A stretch of 64,000 bases of DNA from Oceanobacillus profundus (lineage in GTDB: Bacteria; Bacillota; Bacilli; Bacillales; Amphibacillaceae), in the NCBI RefSeq assembly GCF_003515705.1, contig NZ_QWEH01000004.1:124001-188000 (forward strand), written 5' to 3'. Both the position numbers and the translations under genes were made by a program. The notes beneath the pieces are model-generated. The model was not told where the DNA came from and searched no databases. It saw nothing but the letters and a program-made list of their open reading frames with translations. Within the stretch, counting starts at the first letter, position 1. Each line of letters starts with the position of its first letter. Shown here in pieces: positions 8,328 to 17,021 of the stretch.

Positions 8328-8522
8328 TTGGATAAATTATTAGTTTTCTTAATTATTGTAATAGCAGTGGTCTTCGATTACTTTTGGTTGGATAGGGAAG
8401 GAAAACGTTGGAGTTGGACGAAGAATTGGACCAAGTTTCAAAAAGGGTTATTGTTTTCTGCTTTTTTAATTCTAGCAGCAATAACCTACATGTTATCGTA
8501 CCTCACAAGTTCTACACCATAA
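8328..8522 (+). CDS. Small membrane protein, 64 aa
   Basis: Unrecognised 64-residue protein with two predicted membrane segments (about 3-19 and 42-60) joined by a basic, tryptophan-rich loop (WLDREGKRWSWTKNWTKFQKG). A TTG start at 8328 is chosen because a strong AAAGGAGGAG site lies just upstream and no ATG fits. It sits alone between the antiporter and a minus-strand lytic transglycosylase. Function unknown; the good ribosome site and balanced topology argue that it is real. Confidence 0.6.
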   Translation: MDKLLVFLIIVIAVVFDYFWLDREGKRWSWTKNWTKFQKGLLFSAFLILAAITYMLSYLTSSTP

Positions 8523-8567
8523 CTACTCATTTCTTATAAATGTTAACTCACACTGATAGGAGGAGCT

Positions 8568-8681
8568 ATGAGCGTTCTTAAAGAACGGCCACCCAACTAC
8601 CATTTGAAATGCTTGCTCTACAGGGAAGGTTTATACTCGAAAGCATCTCCCCATAATACAAACCGATTCTCGGCAACATAA
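8568..8681 (+). CDS. Possible 37-aa ORF with strong ribosome site
   Basis: ATG 8568 follows ATAGGAGGAG at the usual distance and opens 37 codons (MSVLKERPPNYHLKCLLYRE...) ending at TAA next to a hairpin. No similarity recognised. A good ribosome site supports translation, but the composition is unremarkable and the ORF may be chance. Confidence 0.3.
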   Translation: MSVLKERPPNYHLKCLLYREGLYSKASPHNTNRFSAT

Positions 8682-8682
8682 A

Positions 8683-8714
8683 AAAGGAAACTCCAAATCA
8701 TCGGAATTTCCTTT
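8683..8714 (-). terminator. Terminator of the lytic transglycosylase gene
   Basis: Minus-strand reading: AAAGGAAATTCC, loop, GGAGTTTCCTTTT, with one mismatch in a 12-position stem and a T run after it. It lies just beyond the stop codon at 8724. Confidence 0.75.
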
Positions 8715-8723
8715 AAAATAAAT

Positions 8724-9368
8724 CTAGGCAAGATAACTCCCCATAACTTTTCGAACGTAATTTTGTGTTTCATTAAACGGTGGAATACCTTGATATTTTT
8801 CTACATTTCCTGGACCAGCATTATAAGCTGCTAAAGCAAGTTCAATGTTTCCGTTATAACGTGTAAGCATTTGGCTTAAATACTTCGTACCACCATCAAT
8901 GTTCTGGCGTGCGTCATAGGAATTCGTTACACCTAATCCTGCTGCTGTTCCTGGCATGAGCTGCATCAATCCTTGGGCGCCAGCAGAACTTTTTGCCATC
9001 GCATTGTAATTGGACTCATGCTTAATAACAGCGTGGATCAGGTTTTCATCAACCCCATATTTTTGTGCTGCTTCGGTTATATGCGCTTGATAATTCGTAG
9101 GACCTGGCTGATTACTATAGTTTGGTGCAGCAGCCACAACGTTATAACTAATATCTGGTTTTGCATTGTATATATTATATGGCATGTTGTTTCGATAATC
9201 TGTAGGTATGCTATTCAGTCGTTGCGCTTGATTTATTTTCTCTAATAATAACTGTTGAAAGGGTATCGCCGACGTTTGGCTGGGTTCTGATAACGTTGCA
9301 GCAGAATTACCTGACATAATCGATAGTGCTTGATATTGTATCATTTGCTGTAAATCTCGTATTTCCAT
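8724..9368 (-). CDS. Lytic transglycosylase, SLT domain (YjbJ/CwlQ-like)
   Basis: Cleaves the MurNAc-GlcNAc bond of peptidoglycan. The 214 residues comprise a poorly conserved N-terminal region (1-95, Gln/Asn/Pro-rich) and a C-terminal SLT domain: catalytic Glu in [10 protein letters not shown], then [23 protein letters not shown] and [13 protein letters not shown]. There is no obvious signal peptide, as in B. subtilis YjbJ (CwlQ), which has the same layout; how it leaves the cell is unclear. AAAGGAG precedes ATG 9368. Transcribed alone, toward its own terminator. Confidence 0.88.
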   Translation of the reverse strand: MEIRDLQQMIQYQALSIMSGNSAATLSEPSQTSAIPFQQLLLEKINQAQRLNSIPTDYRNNMPYNIYNAKPDISYNVVAAAPNYSNQPGPTNYQAHITEAAQKYGVDENLIHAVIKHESNYNAMAKSSAGAQGLMQLMPGTAAGLGVTNSYDARQNIDGGTKYLSQMLTRYNGNIELALAAYNAGPGNVEKYQGIPPFNETQNYVRKVMGSYLA

Positions 9369-9433
9369 CGGGAATCACTCCTTTCCAATCCTTCTATCTA
9401 TTATTTTACGATTAGTGGACAGGTTTAGCAATA

Positions 9434-10105
9434 CTAAAATGTGACAATTTGTTTATTTGCTTCCTTAAGCAGATTCTTATAAAATGGATCTTCTCCAATA
9501 CAAATAATGCTATCACAAAGCGTGCTGATCTCATCCATATCATGAGAAGTATACATAATCATTTTATTTTCCTTTATCGCGAGATTTTTCAGGTGATTAC
9601 CAATTTCCTTTCTGGATTTCAAATCGATGCCAACGGTTGGCTCATCAAGAAGCAACAGGTCGGGCTCATGGATTAAACTAATCGCCATGTTCAGCTTCCG
9701 TTTCATTCCACCGGATAACGTTTTAACAGGTTCTTTCCATTTATCCAGCTCCATATCCAGACAAAGCTGTTGTAATTCTTGTTTCGACCTTCTTTTCCAT
9801 GAAAGCTTTTCAAAAAAGACCATGTTTTCTTCTACGGAAAACTCTTCCCAAATTGCAATATCCTGAGGAACATAACCAATCTGCTTACGTACCTCTTTTC
9901 GTTTTTCACGGTATGACTTTTCATAAAGTACAATATTACCGTTTGTAGGGCTTGCTAGGGTAGCCAGAATGTTTAATAACGTAGACTTACCCGCGCCATT
10001 TTCTCCAACAAGACCAATAATTTCACCGGGCTGCACGGAAAAGGAGATTTGGTTTAAAATTAGTTTTTTTCCATAGGATTTTGTAATCGATTGTACTTTA
10101 AGCAT
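9434..10105 (-). CDS. ABC transporter ATPase, last gene of the anchored-protein operon
   Basis: The 223-residue nucleotide-binding subunit has Walker A GENGAGKS (about 36-43), signature LSGGMKRKL, Walker B LLLLDEPTVGID and the switch His in MYTSHDMDE. The sequence resembles ATPases of ABC-2 type exporters (CcmA/NatA class). Its start overlaps the end of the upstream permease by eight bases, so the pair is translationally coupled. With two permease genes upstream it should form a heterodimeric-membrane-domain exporter. Substrate unknown. Confidence 0.9.
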   Translation of the reverse strand: MLKVQSITKSYGKKLILNQISFSVQPGEIIGLVGENGAGKSTLLNILATLASPTNGNIVLYEKSYREKRKEVRKQIGYVPQDIAIWEEFSVEENMVFFEKLSWKRRSKQELQQLCLDMELDKWKEPVKTLSGGMKRKLNMAISLIHEPDLLLLDEPTVGIDLKSRKEIGNHLKNLAIKENKMIMYTSHDMDEISTLCDSIICIGEDPFYKNLLKEANKQIVTF

Positions 10106-11231
10106 TTAATTTCTCTCCTTTTGCAATCCAGATACTAACTAGGGCAAGGGGGACTAAAAGCCATGGATTCCAGAATGTTTGATCCAAGAACGGTTGAATC
10201 GGGTTAGCATCTAACAACCAGGGAAAACGTTTTGTCAGTCCATCGATAGGAAGTATAGCCCCGCTTAAAATAATTAAGAATAAGACTAGAATAAATGAAA
10301 CACTGTAATAGAAGTAGCTGTTTTTAAACAGTAATGCTAGTAAAAAAGCACTTGTACTGATAAGAATTCTAAATGAAATAATTGCGCCAATCAGGTTGAA
10401 ATCGATACTTTCACTGAGCAATTGTTTAAAAACAACGATACTTAAACCGTCGAATAACAAGAAAGCTATTACATAAAATCCAAGATTTTGGATTGCATAA
10501 TTTTTATACGTAAAACGCATAAAAGCAAAACGCGGCATAAGTCCTGGACGCCGCTCTTTAATCAGCCAATCGGTCAATAAAAGCGTGGATAAGATGCTGA
10601 AAATCGCCCACAGTCCCCATGTATTTAAAATGGAGATGTCATTCTTCATTCCTACGCCTTCATCATTATAAGAAGAAAATGTCGTGGCAAGTAAATTTTC
10701 CTGTGCTTGAATTTCATTTGTTTTCGCAATAATTTCATCAAAAGAAACCATTGCTTCAGGTTGTAACCTTTCTTGCAAATCGGTAATGGTATGAGCTGCT
10801 TTCACTTTTCCCGTGTCCTGCTGCACATAGGAAATAAGCATTTCTCGAATTGGTGTATAGGCAAAAGAAAGGTTGGATTGATAGCTCGTTATAAGGCGAT
10901 TACGACTGCCGTGTAAAATCTTTGCTTCATATCCGTCTTCTATTATAAATGCACTATCCAATTCATGACTTTCGATCTGACTGCGCGCTTCTGATTCGCT
11001 CAATTCATAGACGCGTAGAAGAGGGGAAGATTTCATTGTTTCAAGTAATGAATTTGCAAGCTCGCTATCTTCTTTAACTACCATACCAATCGGGATTTTA
11101 CTATCCTCCTGTACTACATTTGTAATTTGTATCATACAAACAGTCGCAAGTATTGGAAGGAGAAACCAAAATAGATGGGAAATCCAGTGTTTCTTCCAGT
11201 GCATCAATCGAGTGTGGATGATTGACATCAT
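10098..11231 (-). CDS. ABC-2 type permease B
   Basis: A 377-residue permease with an N-terminal membrane segment (WISHLFWFLLPILATVCMI), an extracellular domain of about 180 residues (containing LLRVYELSESEARSQIESHE), then about five C-terminal segments. This is the YhgE/ABC-2 membrane topology. The start is the ATG at 11231, which overlaps the upstream stop codon as ATGA; an in-frame start at 11252 would add seven residues. A GGAAGGAG site lies 11 bases upstream. It pairs with the neighbouring permease A, which has the same architecture. Confidence 0.85.
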   Translation of the reverse strand: MMSIIHTRLMHWKKHWISHLFWFLLPILATVCMIQITNVVQEDSKIPIGMVVKEDSELANSLLETMKSSPLLRVYELSESEARSQIESHELDSAFIIEDGYEAKILHGSRNRLITSYQSNLSFAYTPIREMLISYVQQDTGKVKAAHTITDLQERLQPEAMVSFDEIIAKTNEIQAQENLLATTFSSYNDEGVGMKNDISILNTWGLWAIFSILSTLLLTDWLIKERRPGLMPRFAFMRFTYKNYAIQNLGFYVIAFLLFDGLSIVVFKQLLSESIDFNLIGAIISFRILISTSAFLLALLFKNSYFYYSVSFILVLFLIILSGAILPIDGLTKRFPWLLDANPIQPFLDQTFWNPWLLVPLALVSIWIAKGEKLNA

Positions 11232-12451
11232 ATGGCAACACGCTCCTTCCAAATTGAAATACTAGTCAATATGAATGCTGCAGCAGCGTTCATTAGAAGG
11301 AGGGGAATATAATCTGCATAGAGTCGGTTGTTTAATAAAATATCTTGTATCCAGCTTAAAGCTTCATATGAAAATAAATAGGGCAGCAGATTTTGAATCC
11401 ACAATGGATAGTAAATAACTGGAATAATCGCACCGCTTATGATAATGGACACAAACGTGAATACGGATTGTACGAGTAATCGAAGCTTATGTGACTGGGT
11501 AAGTGATTCGATAATGGCAAGACATTGCACGAAAATTCCACTATATAACAATGTGAGTAACGTAATTCGAATGTAATCCTCCAGAATAACGGTTTCCACC
11601 AAGATAGTTTCTAAAGCGATAAAAGATAGCCCAGCAAAGGATGCTGTAACGATGATGGTAATAAACATTTTTGCGATTGTCTGCTGAATTTCGAGTACAC
11701 CATAAAGTCGCATCCGATTTTTTAGACGTGTTGGATTTTCTTTTGTAAAAAAAATATAAATGGTTAAGAGCCAAATCGAAACAAGAATAAACCAGCTTCC
11801 GACAGTGAAATATTGAATGGGAGACGACGTTGCTAGGTTTGTGATTTCTCGTTCCATTAAAACGCGGTCACGTCCAACTGTATAGAATAAAAACTCCTTA
11901 AATTGCTCGAAAACAAAATCATTTCTCTCTTCATCATCCATATTGAATTCCCGTGCATAGGAATTAATTGCAAGAATATTTGCTTGTGAGGCACGTATGT
12001 GACGGGAAACACTTTCAATAAGCTCGTTTACCATAAGGCTTTCTGCTTGTTGATTTGCATTTCCGGTTACAGGAATCTCCACTGATTGCCCTTGCATTAG
12101 ATGGCTTGTGAAATTATCCGGAAACGTAATGTAAGCACTAATGCCATTATTTTCTATTGCTATTTTAGCTTCATTTTCGGTCATACTATGTATTTCTATA
12201 AATGATCCCAGTTGGGAAGAATGTTCGATAAGCTGGACGATCAGCTCAGTTTGTTCATTTTCATCTAAATTGACTAAGCCTACTTGAACGGTTTCATTCT
12301 CTGAAGGTATAAAATATGTAATTATAATTGCAGCAGCTAACCCGACAATAATAACCGGAAACATGAAAAGAAGAGGAAGTGATGACCACTTCCTCCTTAG
12401 CTGCATTAAATGATTTTTTATAAATAATTGTATGTGTCTCATGTAATGCAT
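11228..12451 (-). CDS. ABC-2 type permease A
   Basis: A 407-residue protein with one N-terminal segment (about 24-46), a large extracytoplasmic domain to about residue 215 (QTELIVQLIEHSSQLGSF...VTGNANQQAESLMVNELI) and five to six C-terminal segments, ending in a basic WKERVAI tail. Architecture matches ABC-2 permeases with a big external loop. It overlaps permease B by four bases. No clear ribosome site is seen before ATG 12451 (alternative ATG at 12442), so translation may depend on the upstream gene 60 bases away. Confidence 0.82.
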   Translation of the reverse strand: MHYMRHIQLFIKNHLMQLRRKWSSLPLLFMFPVIIVGLAAAIIITYFIPSENETVQVGLVNLDENEQTELIVQLIEHSSQLGSFIEIHSMTENEAKIAIENNGISAYITFPDNFTSHLMQGQSVEIPVTGNANQQAESLMVNELIESVSRHIRASQANILAINSYAREFNMDDEERNDFVFEQFKEFLFYTVGRDRVLMEREITNLATSSPIQYFTVGSWFILVSIWLLTIYIFFTKENPTRLKNRMRLYGVLEIQQTIAKMFITIIVTASFAGLSFIALETILVETVILEDYIRITLLTLLYSGIFVQCLAIIESLTQSHKLRLLVQSVFTFVSIIISGAIIPVIYYPLWIQNLLPYLFSYEALSWIQDILLNNRLYADYIPLLLMNAAAAFILTSISIWKERVAI

Positions 12452-12510
12452 TGTGGCACGCTCGTTTCGTGTTTATAAATTAAAGGTAGTTTAAAAGCCG
12501 TTAGAACTAA

Positions 12511-14094
12511 TTAGAATCCCATTCCGCCACTAGACATAAGGCCGAACAGCCATTGCTGGAAGCTTGGTGCTACATCGTTTTCAAAGTATTCCTGTAGTTC
12601 TGTAGTAGACATGCTACCTAAATCCTTCACATTATCTTCACTCAATGTTTCAACAGAATCAATTGTTTGGCCTTCTGTATTCATATTTAATGTGAACATA
12701 TCTTGACTTAAGTCTGGAGTCTCTAAAGAAATTTGATGTGCTGCATTCATTTTATCAGCTTCATATGTTGCATCTCCTGTCCAATGCAAGCTTCCGCCGC
12801 CGCTAGCAGGATCTTCAACAGTGAACACACGATTAAATTCACGTGTACCATCTGCAAGTGTTTCTGTTCCGTCATAGGATAGAACAAAATCTTCAACTGT
12901 TAGATTGATAGAATCTGTAGCTTCGTTACCCTTCCAGTTCAAATCACCTGCAATATTCATTGTTCCTTCTTCGTATGCATCTGAGAATGCAACGTCATAA
13001 TCAAAGAATTGATTTTTATCTGTTAACAATTGTGAACCGGTAATAGAAATTTTCGCTAGTTCCTCAGCATTCGTTCCCATTTCAAGAACGAATTCACGTT
13101 GGACAATCTTATTGTCAGCAATCCATAGTGATGATGTTAATCCATCTGGAATCTGCAATTCTTCTATACCATCTTTTGCTTCTGTGATACTAGCTTCAAA
13201 ATCTTCAGTAAATGTATCCAATTCATCTTCCATATAGATACCGCCAAACTGCTGGGCAACCATTTGTTCCTTGGTGATTTCTTTTAGTTTATCATCCTTT
13301 TCCATCTTATCCAATACAGTAGTTAAGATGTCCTTAAATTGCTGCTCAGTAAGGTGTAACTCAATTTTTTCGGAATTAATAGATTCGCCATTAACTTCTA
13401 CCGTCTCATCGCTGCTTGTAAATGCGTCATCTGGCAATTCATCATAAATCAATTTGAAGTATTCATCTTCTATATGTGTTTTGTATTCTTCAGGGAAGAT
13501 TTCTCCTGCACTTTCAAACAGCGTATCTAACCCAAGTGTTTCTTCACCAGTAAATGTTGCTGGATCTACTTCATGAAGGAGTGGACCAAAATCTTGATCA
13601 TTTAATTGTAAAACTTCTTCTAAGAAAGGCACCCCAACCATAACTTTCTCATCTGTTACAAAAACTTGAAGATCATTTATCTCCATCCCAGCGATATTAG
13701 CTGAAATCCCAGTATAAACTTGTTTGTTTTCCATATCGGTTTGAGAATCAAGCTTTATACTAGAGTTGTTAATTAATGTTGCAGGATCCATGCCGTATCC
13801 CATGCTTCCTGCTGCTGGATCATTGTATTCAGCAGTTAATTCAAGTGATGAAGCAGTTTTGTCAGTTTGCGTTTTTTCATACCAGTCAAATTCCGGTTGA
13901 TAACGTTCCTCCGCTCGTTCCACCATGTATTCCCACGTATCTTTTTCAGCTAGAAAATATGCATTTTTCGGAGAATCCTTAATTAGCATAAATGCTAAGG
14001 CTGTTCCTCCGGCTAATACGACAATACCGACAATAAGTGCAATTAACCCTTTGGAAATTCCTTTTTTCTGCTGTTCATTCGTTGTACCTTCCAC
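12511..14094 (-). CDS. Membrane-anchored extracytoplasmic protein, first gene of ABC operon
   Basis: A 527-residue protein: a short cytoplasmic head (MEGTTNEQQKKGISKG), one membrane segment (about 17-36) and a roughly 490-residue external part that is strongly acidic and low in Cys. It has repeating beta-type strands (DLNWKGNEATDSINLTVEDF; SLHWTGDATYEADKMNAAHQ), suggesting two or more copies of a lipocalin- or LolA-like fold; that is inference. It resembles uncharacterised Firmicute proteins encoded with ABC-2 exporters. GTG 14094 follows AAAGGGG. The layout implies it works with the transporter encoded downstream, perhaps as its substrate-handling or sensor partner. Confidence 0.65.
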   Translation of the reverse strand: MEGTTNEQQKKGISKGLIALIVGIVVLAGGTALAFMLIKDSPKNAYFLAEKDTWEYMVERAEERYQPEFDWYEKTQTDKTASSLELTAEYNDPAAGSMGYGMDPATLINNSSIKLDSQTDMENKQVYTGISANIAGMEINDLQVFVTDEKVMVGVPFLEEVLQLNDQDFGPLLHEVDPATFTGEETLGLDTLFESAGEIFPEEYKTHIEDEYFKLIYDELPDDAFTSSDETVEVNGESINSEKIELHLTEQQFKDILTTVLDKMEKDDKLKEITKEQMVAQQFGGIYMEDELDTFTEDFEASITEAKDGIEELQIPDGLTSSLWIADNKIVQREFVLEMGTNAEELAKISITGSQLLTDKNQFFDYDVAFSDAYEEGTMNIAGDLNWKGNEATDSINLTVEDFVLSYDGTETLADGTREFNRVFTVEDPASGGGSLHWTGDATYEADKMNAAHQISLETPDLSQDMFTLNMNTEGQTIDSVETLSEDNVKDLGSMSTTELQEYFENDVAPSFQQWLFGLMSSGGMGF

Positions 14095-14144
14095 AAACTT
14101 ACCCCTTTCTTTTCCTTCCTCTTACTTAGTTTATTATGAATCTC

Positions 14145-14204
14145 TGAAACATATAATAACAAACTGTTTCAACTTTTTATATCATTTAAAAACAAACTAG
14201 TCAA
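14145..14204 (-). promoter_or_regulatory. SigA promoter and palindrome upstream of the ABC operon
   Basis: On the minus strand TTGACT (14204-14199), 17 bases, TATAAA (14181-14176). Downstream of the -10, TGAAAC (14145-14150 on plus) and GTTTCA (14166-14171) form an inverted repeat spaced by 15 bases over the expected transcription start, a plausible operator. Confidence 0.6.
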
Positions 14205-14491
14205 ATGGTGCTAAAAAAAATACGAAACATCGTAATCCAAAAGGCTTTTGATCGTTTTAAATTCAAGATAATTTAGTAGGTAATTCAACTTATTGAAATG
14301 GTATAAAAAGTAAAAAACAATCTGTGAAACAAGAAGTAATTATAGGAATCTTACCACTGGTTAGGTAAAAATACTTATTTTTATTTGATTTTACAGTTTA
14401 AAGAAAAAGTCACAGTTGAGGATGTTCAAGGGAATATGATGGATTTTATAAGGGAGGGGGAGGTGATTGACAACCTCCTCCGAATAGTTTC
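14205..14491. other. AT-rich spacer between divergently placed operons
   Basis: About 290 bases without a convincing gene. The segment before 14490 contains GGAGGT/ACCTCC arms (14459-14481) that could weakly terminate sspI on the minus strand, but there is no T run. A 62-codon plus-strand frame from 14385 runs into sspI antisense and is rejected. Confidence 0.35.
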
Positions 14492-14719
14492 TTATTGTAA
14501 ATTTTGTGTCGCGGCTTTAACACCTTGTTCTAATGCATCAACCATTTCTTTTTTATCTTGCTCTTCCGATTGATTCCAAATTAATTCAAATAGCACACCA
14601 AGACCGGGAAGCATTTTTTCTTCACCGTTTTGTATAGCGTCAACAATCGTTGACTCCAGTTGCTGCTGATCGTTGGTTGCGATATTAGACAGAATTGCTT
14701 TTCGTAAATTTAAATCCAT
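14492..14719 (-). CDS. sspI: Small acid-soluble spore protein SspI
   Basis: Minor SASP made in the forespore. The 75 residues begin [17 protein letters not shown] and contain the conserved block [19 protein letters not shown], diagnostic of SspI. GGAGG lies before ATG 14719. B. subtilis has sspI in the same place, next to ysgA and pheS. A SigG-like promoter is suggested at 14742-14770. It supports an endospore-forming host. Confidence 0.93.
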   Translation of the reverse strand: MDLNLRKAILSNIATNDQQQLESTIVDAIQNGEEKMLPGLGVLFELIWNQSEEQDKKEMVDALEQGVKAATQNLQ

Positions 14720-14741
14720 ATAGACACTCCTCCACTTTTCA

Positions 14742-14770
14742 AATTATGGATAGTTTGACCAACGTATATA
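14742..14770 (-). promoter_or_regulatory. Possible SigG promoter of sspI
   Basis: Minus strand: TATATA, 16 bases, CATAATT. This partly matches forespore SigG promoters (GNATR, 15-17, CATNNTA) at a suitable distance from the sspI start. The -35 is imperfect. Confidence 0.35.
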
Positions 14771-14815
14771 AAAATATGTATGATGGATAAAGAAATAATA
14801 AGAAGGATGAAACCA

Positions 14816-15553
14816 ATGATTACGTCAGTAAAAAATGAAAAAGTAAAACAATGGAAAAAACTCCATAAGCGAAAAGAAAGAACACAGGCTGGTGCGTTTC
14901 TTGTAGAGGGATTCCATTTAGTGGAGGAAGCGGTAAAGAGTAATTGGACGGTTCGTGAAGTTATTATACAGGAGGGGGTCGAGCTGCCAAGCTGGACAGA
15001 CAACTATCCAGTCGTTTCAATTAGCGACAATGTGATGGCATACATCTCCCAAACTGCGGCACCACAAGGAATTATTGCTGTTATTGAAAGTCGACAACAG
15101 ACACAGCGCAGTGGCAATCATTTACTCCTTATTGATTCGATACAGGATCCTGGAAATTTAGGAACAATTATTCGAACTGCAGATGCTGCAGGGATGGATG
15201 GGATTATGCTTGGAGATGGAACAGTCGATCTTTATAATGATAAGGTCATTCGTTCAACGCAAGGTTCTATTTTTCATATCCCAATTATTCATGCAAACCT
15301 GGGAGAGATGGTTTCAGCATTAAAAGAAGAAGGCTTTACAATATGGGCAACAGCTTTAGAAAATGCGTCCAATTATAATGATATAATCCCAGGTAATAAA
15401 GTGGCGATTATATTAGGTAATGAAGGGGCTGGAGTACAAGCTGATTTGATTGAGCAAGCAGACAGGTCGGTAAAGATCCCAATCTATGGCCAAGCGGAAT
15501 CATTAAATGTAAGTATTGCAGCAGGAATTCTTATGTATCACCTAAAAAGATAA
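14816..15553 (+). CDS. ysgA: TrmH/SpoU-family RNA 2'-O-methyltransferase (YsgA)
   Basis: SAM-dependent methylation of rRNA ribose. The 245 residues start MITSVKNEKVKQWKKLHKRK (substrate-binding L30e-like domain, 1-95) followed by the SPOUT knot: LLLIDSIQDPGNLGTIIRTA (motif 1), IILGNEGAG (motif 2) and IPIYGQAESLNVSIAAGILM (motif 3). ATG 14816 is preferred because GAAGGATG precedes it; an in-frame ATG at 14780 lacks a site. Same location as B. subtilis ysgA, between sspI and pheS. The exact rRNA position is not deducible. Confidence 0.9.
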   Translation: MITSVKNEKVKQWKKLHKRKERTQAGAFLVEGFHLVEEAVKSNWTVREVIIQEGVELPSWTDNYPVVSISDNVMAYISQTAAPQGIIAVIESRQQTQRSGNHLLLIDSIQDPGNLGTIIRTADAAGMDGIMLGDGTVDLYNDKVIRSTQGSIFHIPIIHANLGEMVSALKEEGFTIWATALENASNYNDIIPGNKVAIILGNEGAGVQADLIEQADRSVKIPIYGQAESLNVSIAAGILMYHLKR

Positions 15554-15555
15554 TC

Positions 15556-15584
15556 TTGCAAGTGGGTTCGAAATTATTTATAAT
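15556..15584 (+). promoter_or_regulatory. SigA promoter of the pheST T-box operon
   Basis: TTGCAA (15556-15561), 17 bases, TATAAT (15579-15584), directly upstream of the T-box leader. Confidence 0.8.
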
Positions 15585-15594
15585 GAATGTAATC

Positions 15595-15871
15595 TCAATA
15601 TGTAAGCAAAGAAGGAGCTCGTTCCTATTTAGAATGTGATTCAGGGAGGAAATGCCTAAGACTGGGAGCATTTCTATCGCAATAATACGAACAATTCACT
15701 CTGGAGCTGGCACTTGGACCTTCAATCTGAAGTAAAGGTGTTCCGGATATAAATCCGTTATCAAGTTATAAGTTGGGCAGCAAACGTATGCTTTTCATAC
15801 ATACATTCTGTCAACAAGGGTGGTACCGCGAAATAATAGCCTCGTCCCTTTTTGGGATGAAGGCTTTTTTT
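15595..15871 (+). promoter_or_regulatory. Phe T-box riboswitch leader
   Basis: Senses uncharged tRNA-Phe and controls pheST by antitermination. The T-box core AGGGTGGTACCGCG is at 15817-15830. The expected specifier codon is TTC (Phe) at 15721-15723, in the stem I internal loop context GGACC-TTC-AATC. The terminator AGCCTCGTCCC / GGGATGAAGGCT followed by TTTTTTT occupies 15838-15871. Placement, codon and target gene agree. Confidence 0.95.
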
Positions 15872-15960
15872 ATTTGTACAAAAGCAACAGGTATTCCACT
15901 TAGATGGCGTGGTCGACTTGCCAAGTTTTTAAAATCACATATTCAAGGAGGTAATTATCA

Positions 15961-16995
15961 ATGAAAGAACAATTAGAGGCTCTACAGGCTGATGCATTGC
16001 AAAGAATTGCCGCAACGGAGACAATTCGAGAATTACAAGATATTAAAGTTGCGTATCTAGGGAAAAAGGGATCCTTAACGGGAGTTCTTCGTGGAATGGG
16101 CAAGCTTTCGAAGGAAGAGCGTCCAGTTGTCGGGGAAATTGCTAACCATGTAAGAACTGCAATCACAACGGCACTTGAAGAAAAAACAGAAAAGCTAGAA
16201 CAAGCGGAACTGGAGAAACAACTTGAAGAAGAGACAATTGATGTTACATTACCTGGCCGTCCAGTGAAGGTAGGTGGTCCTCACTTATTAACGAATATCG
16301 TTCAAGAGATTGAGGATTTGTTTATTGGCATGGGCTACGAAGTAAGAGAAGGCCCGGAAGTCGAGACAGACTACTTTAATTTTGAAGCATTGAATTTACC
16401 GAAGAACCACCCAGCGCGTGATATGCAGGATTCGTTCTATATTACGAATGAATTATTGCTTCGTACCCATACATCACCAGTTCAAGCACGTACGATGCAG
16501 GAATATAACGGTGAAAAGCCTTTTAAAATGATTTGTCCTGGAAAAGTGTACCGCCGGGACACAGATGATGCAACACACTCTCATCAATTTACACAAATTG
16601 AAGGGCTTTATGTAGACAAAAATGTGCGCATGAGTGATTTAAAAGGTACGTTGGATAAATTCGCTAAGAAAATGTTTGGTGAAGACCGTGAAATCCGTTT
16701 GCGTCCTAGTTTTTTCCCGTTTACAGAGCCTTCCGTAGAGATGGATATTTCTTGTAAGGTGTGTGATGGAAAAGGATGCAGTGTGTGCAAAGGTACTGGA
16801 TGGATTGAGATTCTTGGTGGAGGAATGGTTCACCCTAAAGTACTTGAAATGGGCGGATATGACCCAGAAGTATACAGCGGATTTGCATTTGGAATGGGAC
16901 CTGAACGAATTGCCATGCTGAAGTACGGTGTGAATGATATCCGGAACTTCTATGCAAATGATATCCGATTCTTAAAACAGTACCATAAAGCATAA
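15961..16995 (+). CDS. pheS: Phenylalanine-tRNA ligase alpha subunit
   Basis: Catalytic alpha subunit of the (alpha-beta)2 PheRS. The 344 residues have an N-terminal coiled coil (about 1-90) and the class II core: motif 1 region [34 protein letters not shown], motif 2 [18 protein letters not shown], and motif 3 [24 protein letters not shown] precedes ATG 15961. Expression is controlled by the Phe T-box upstream; pheT follows after 26 bases. Confidence 0.98.
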   Translation: MKEQLEALQADALQRIAATETIRELQDIKVAYLGKKGSLTGVLRGMGKLSKEERPVVGEIANHVRTAITTALEEKTEKLEQAELEKQLEEETIDVTLPGRPVKVGGPHLLTNIVQEIEDLFIGMGYEVREGPEVETDYFNFEALNLPKNHPARDMQDSFYITNELLLRTHTSPVQARTMQEYNGEKPFKMICPGKVYRRDTDDATHSHQFTQIEGLYVDKNVRMSDLKGTLDKFAKKMFGEDREIRLRPSFFPFTEPSVEMDISCKVCDGKGCSVCKGTGWIEILGGGMVHPKVLEMGGYDPEVYSGFAFGMGPERIAMLKYGVNDIRNFYANDIRFLKQYHKA

Positions 16996-17021
16996 GTGAG
17001 ATCACGAAGGAGGTAAAACAA

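Noticed and set aside
15773-15964. 63-codon frame inside the pheS leader
   Set aside because: It covers the T-box core and terminator, so its openness is incidental.
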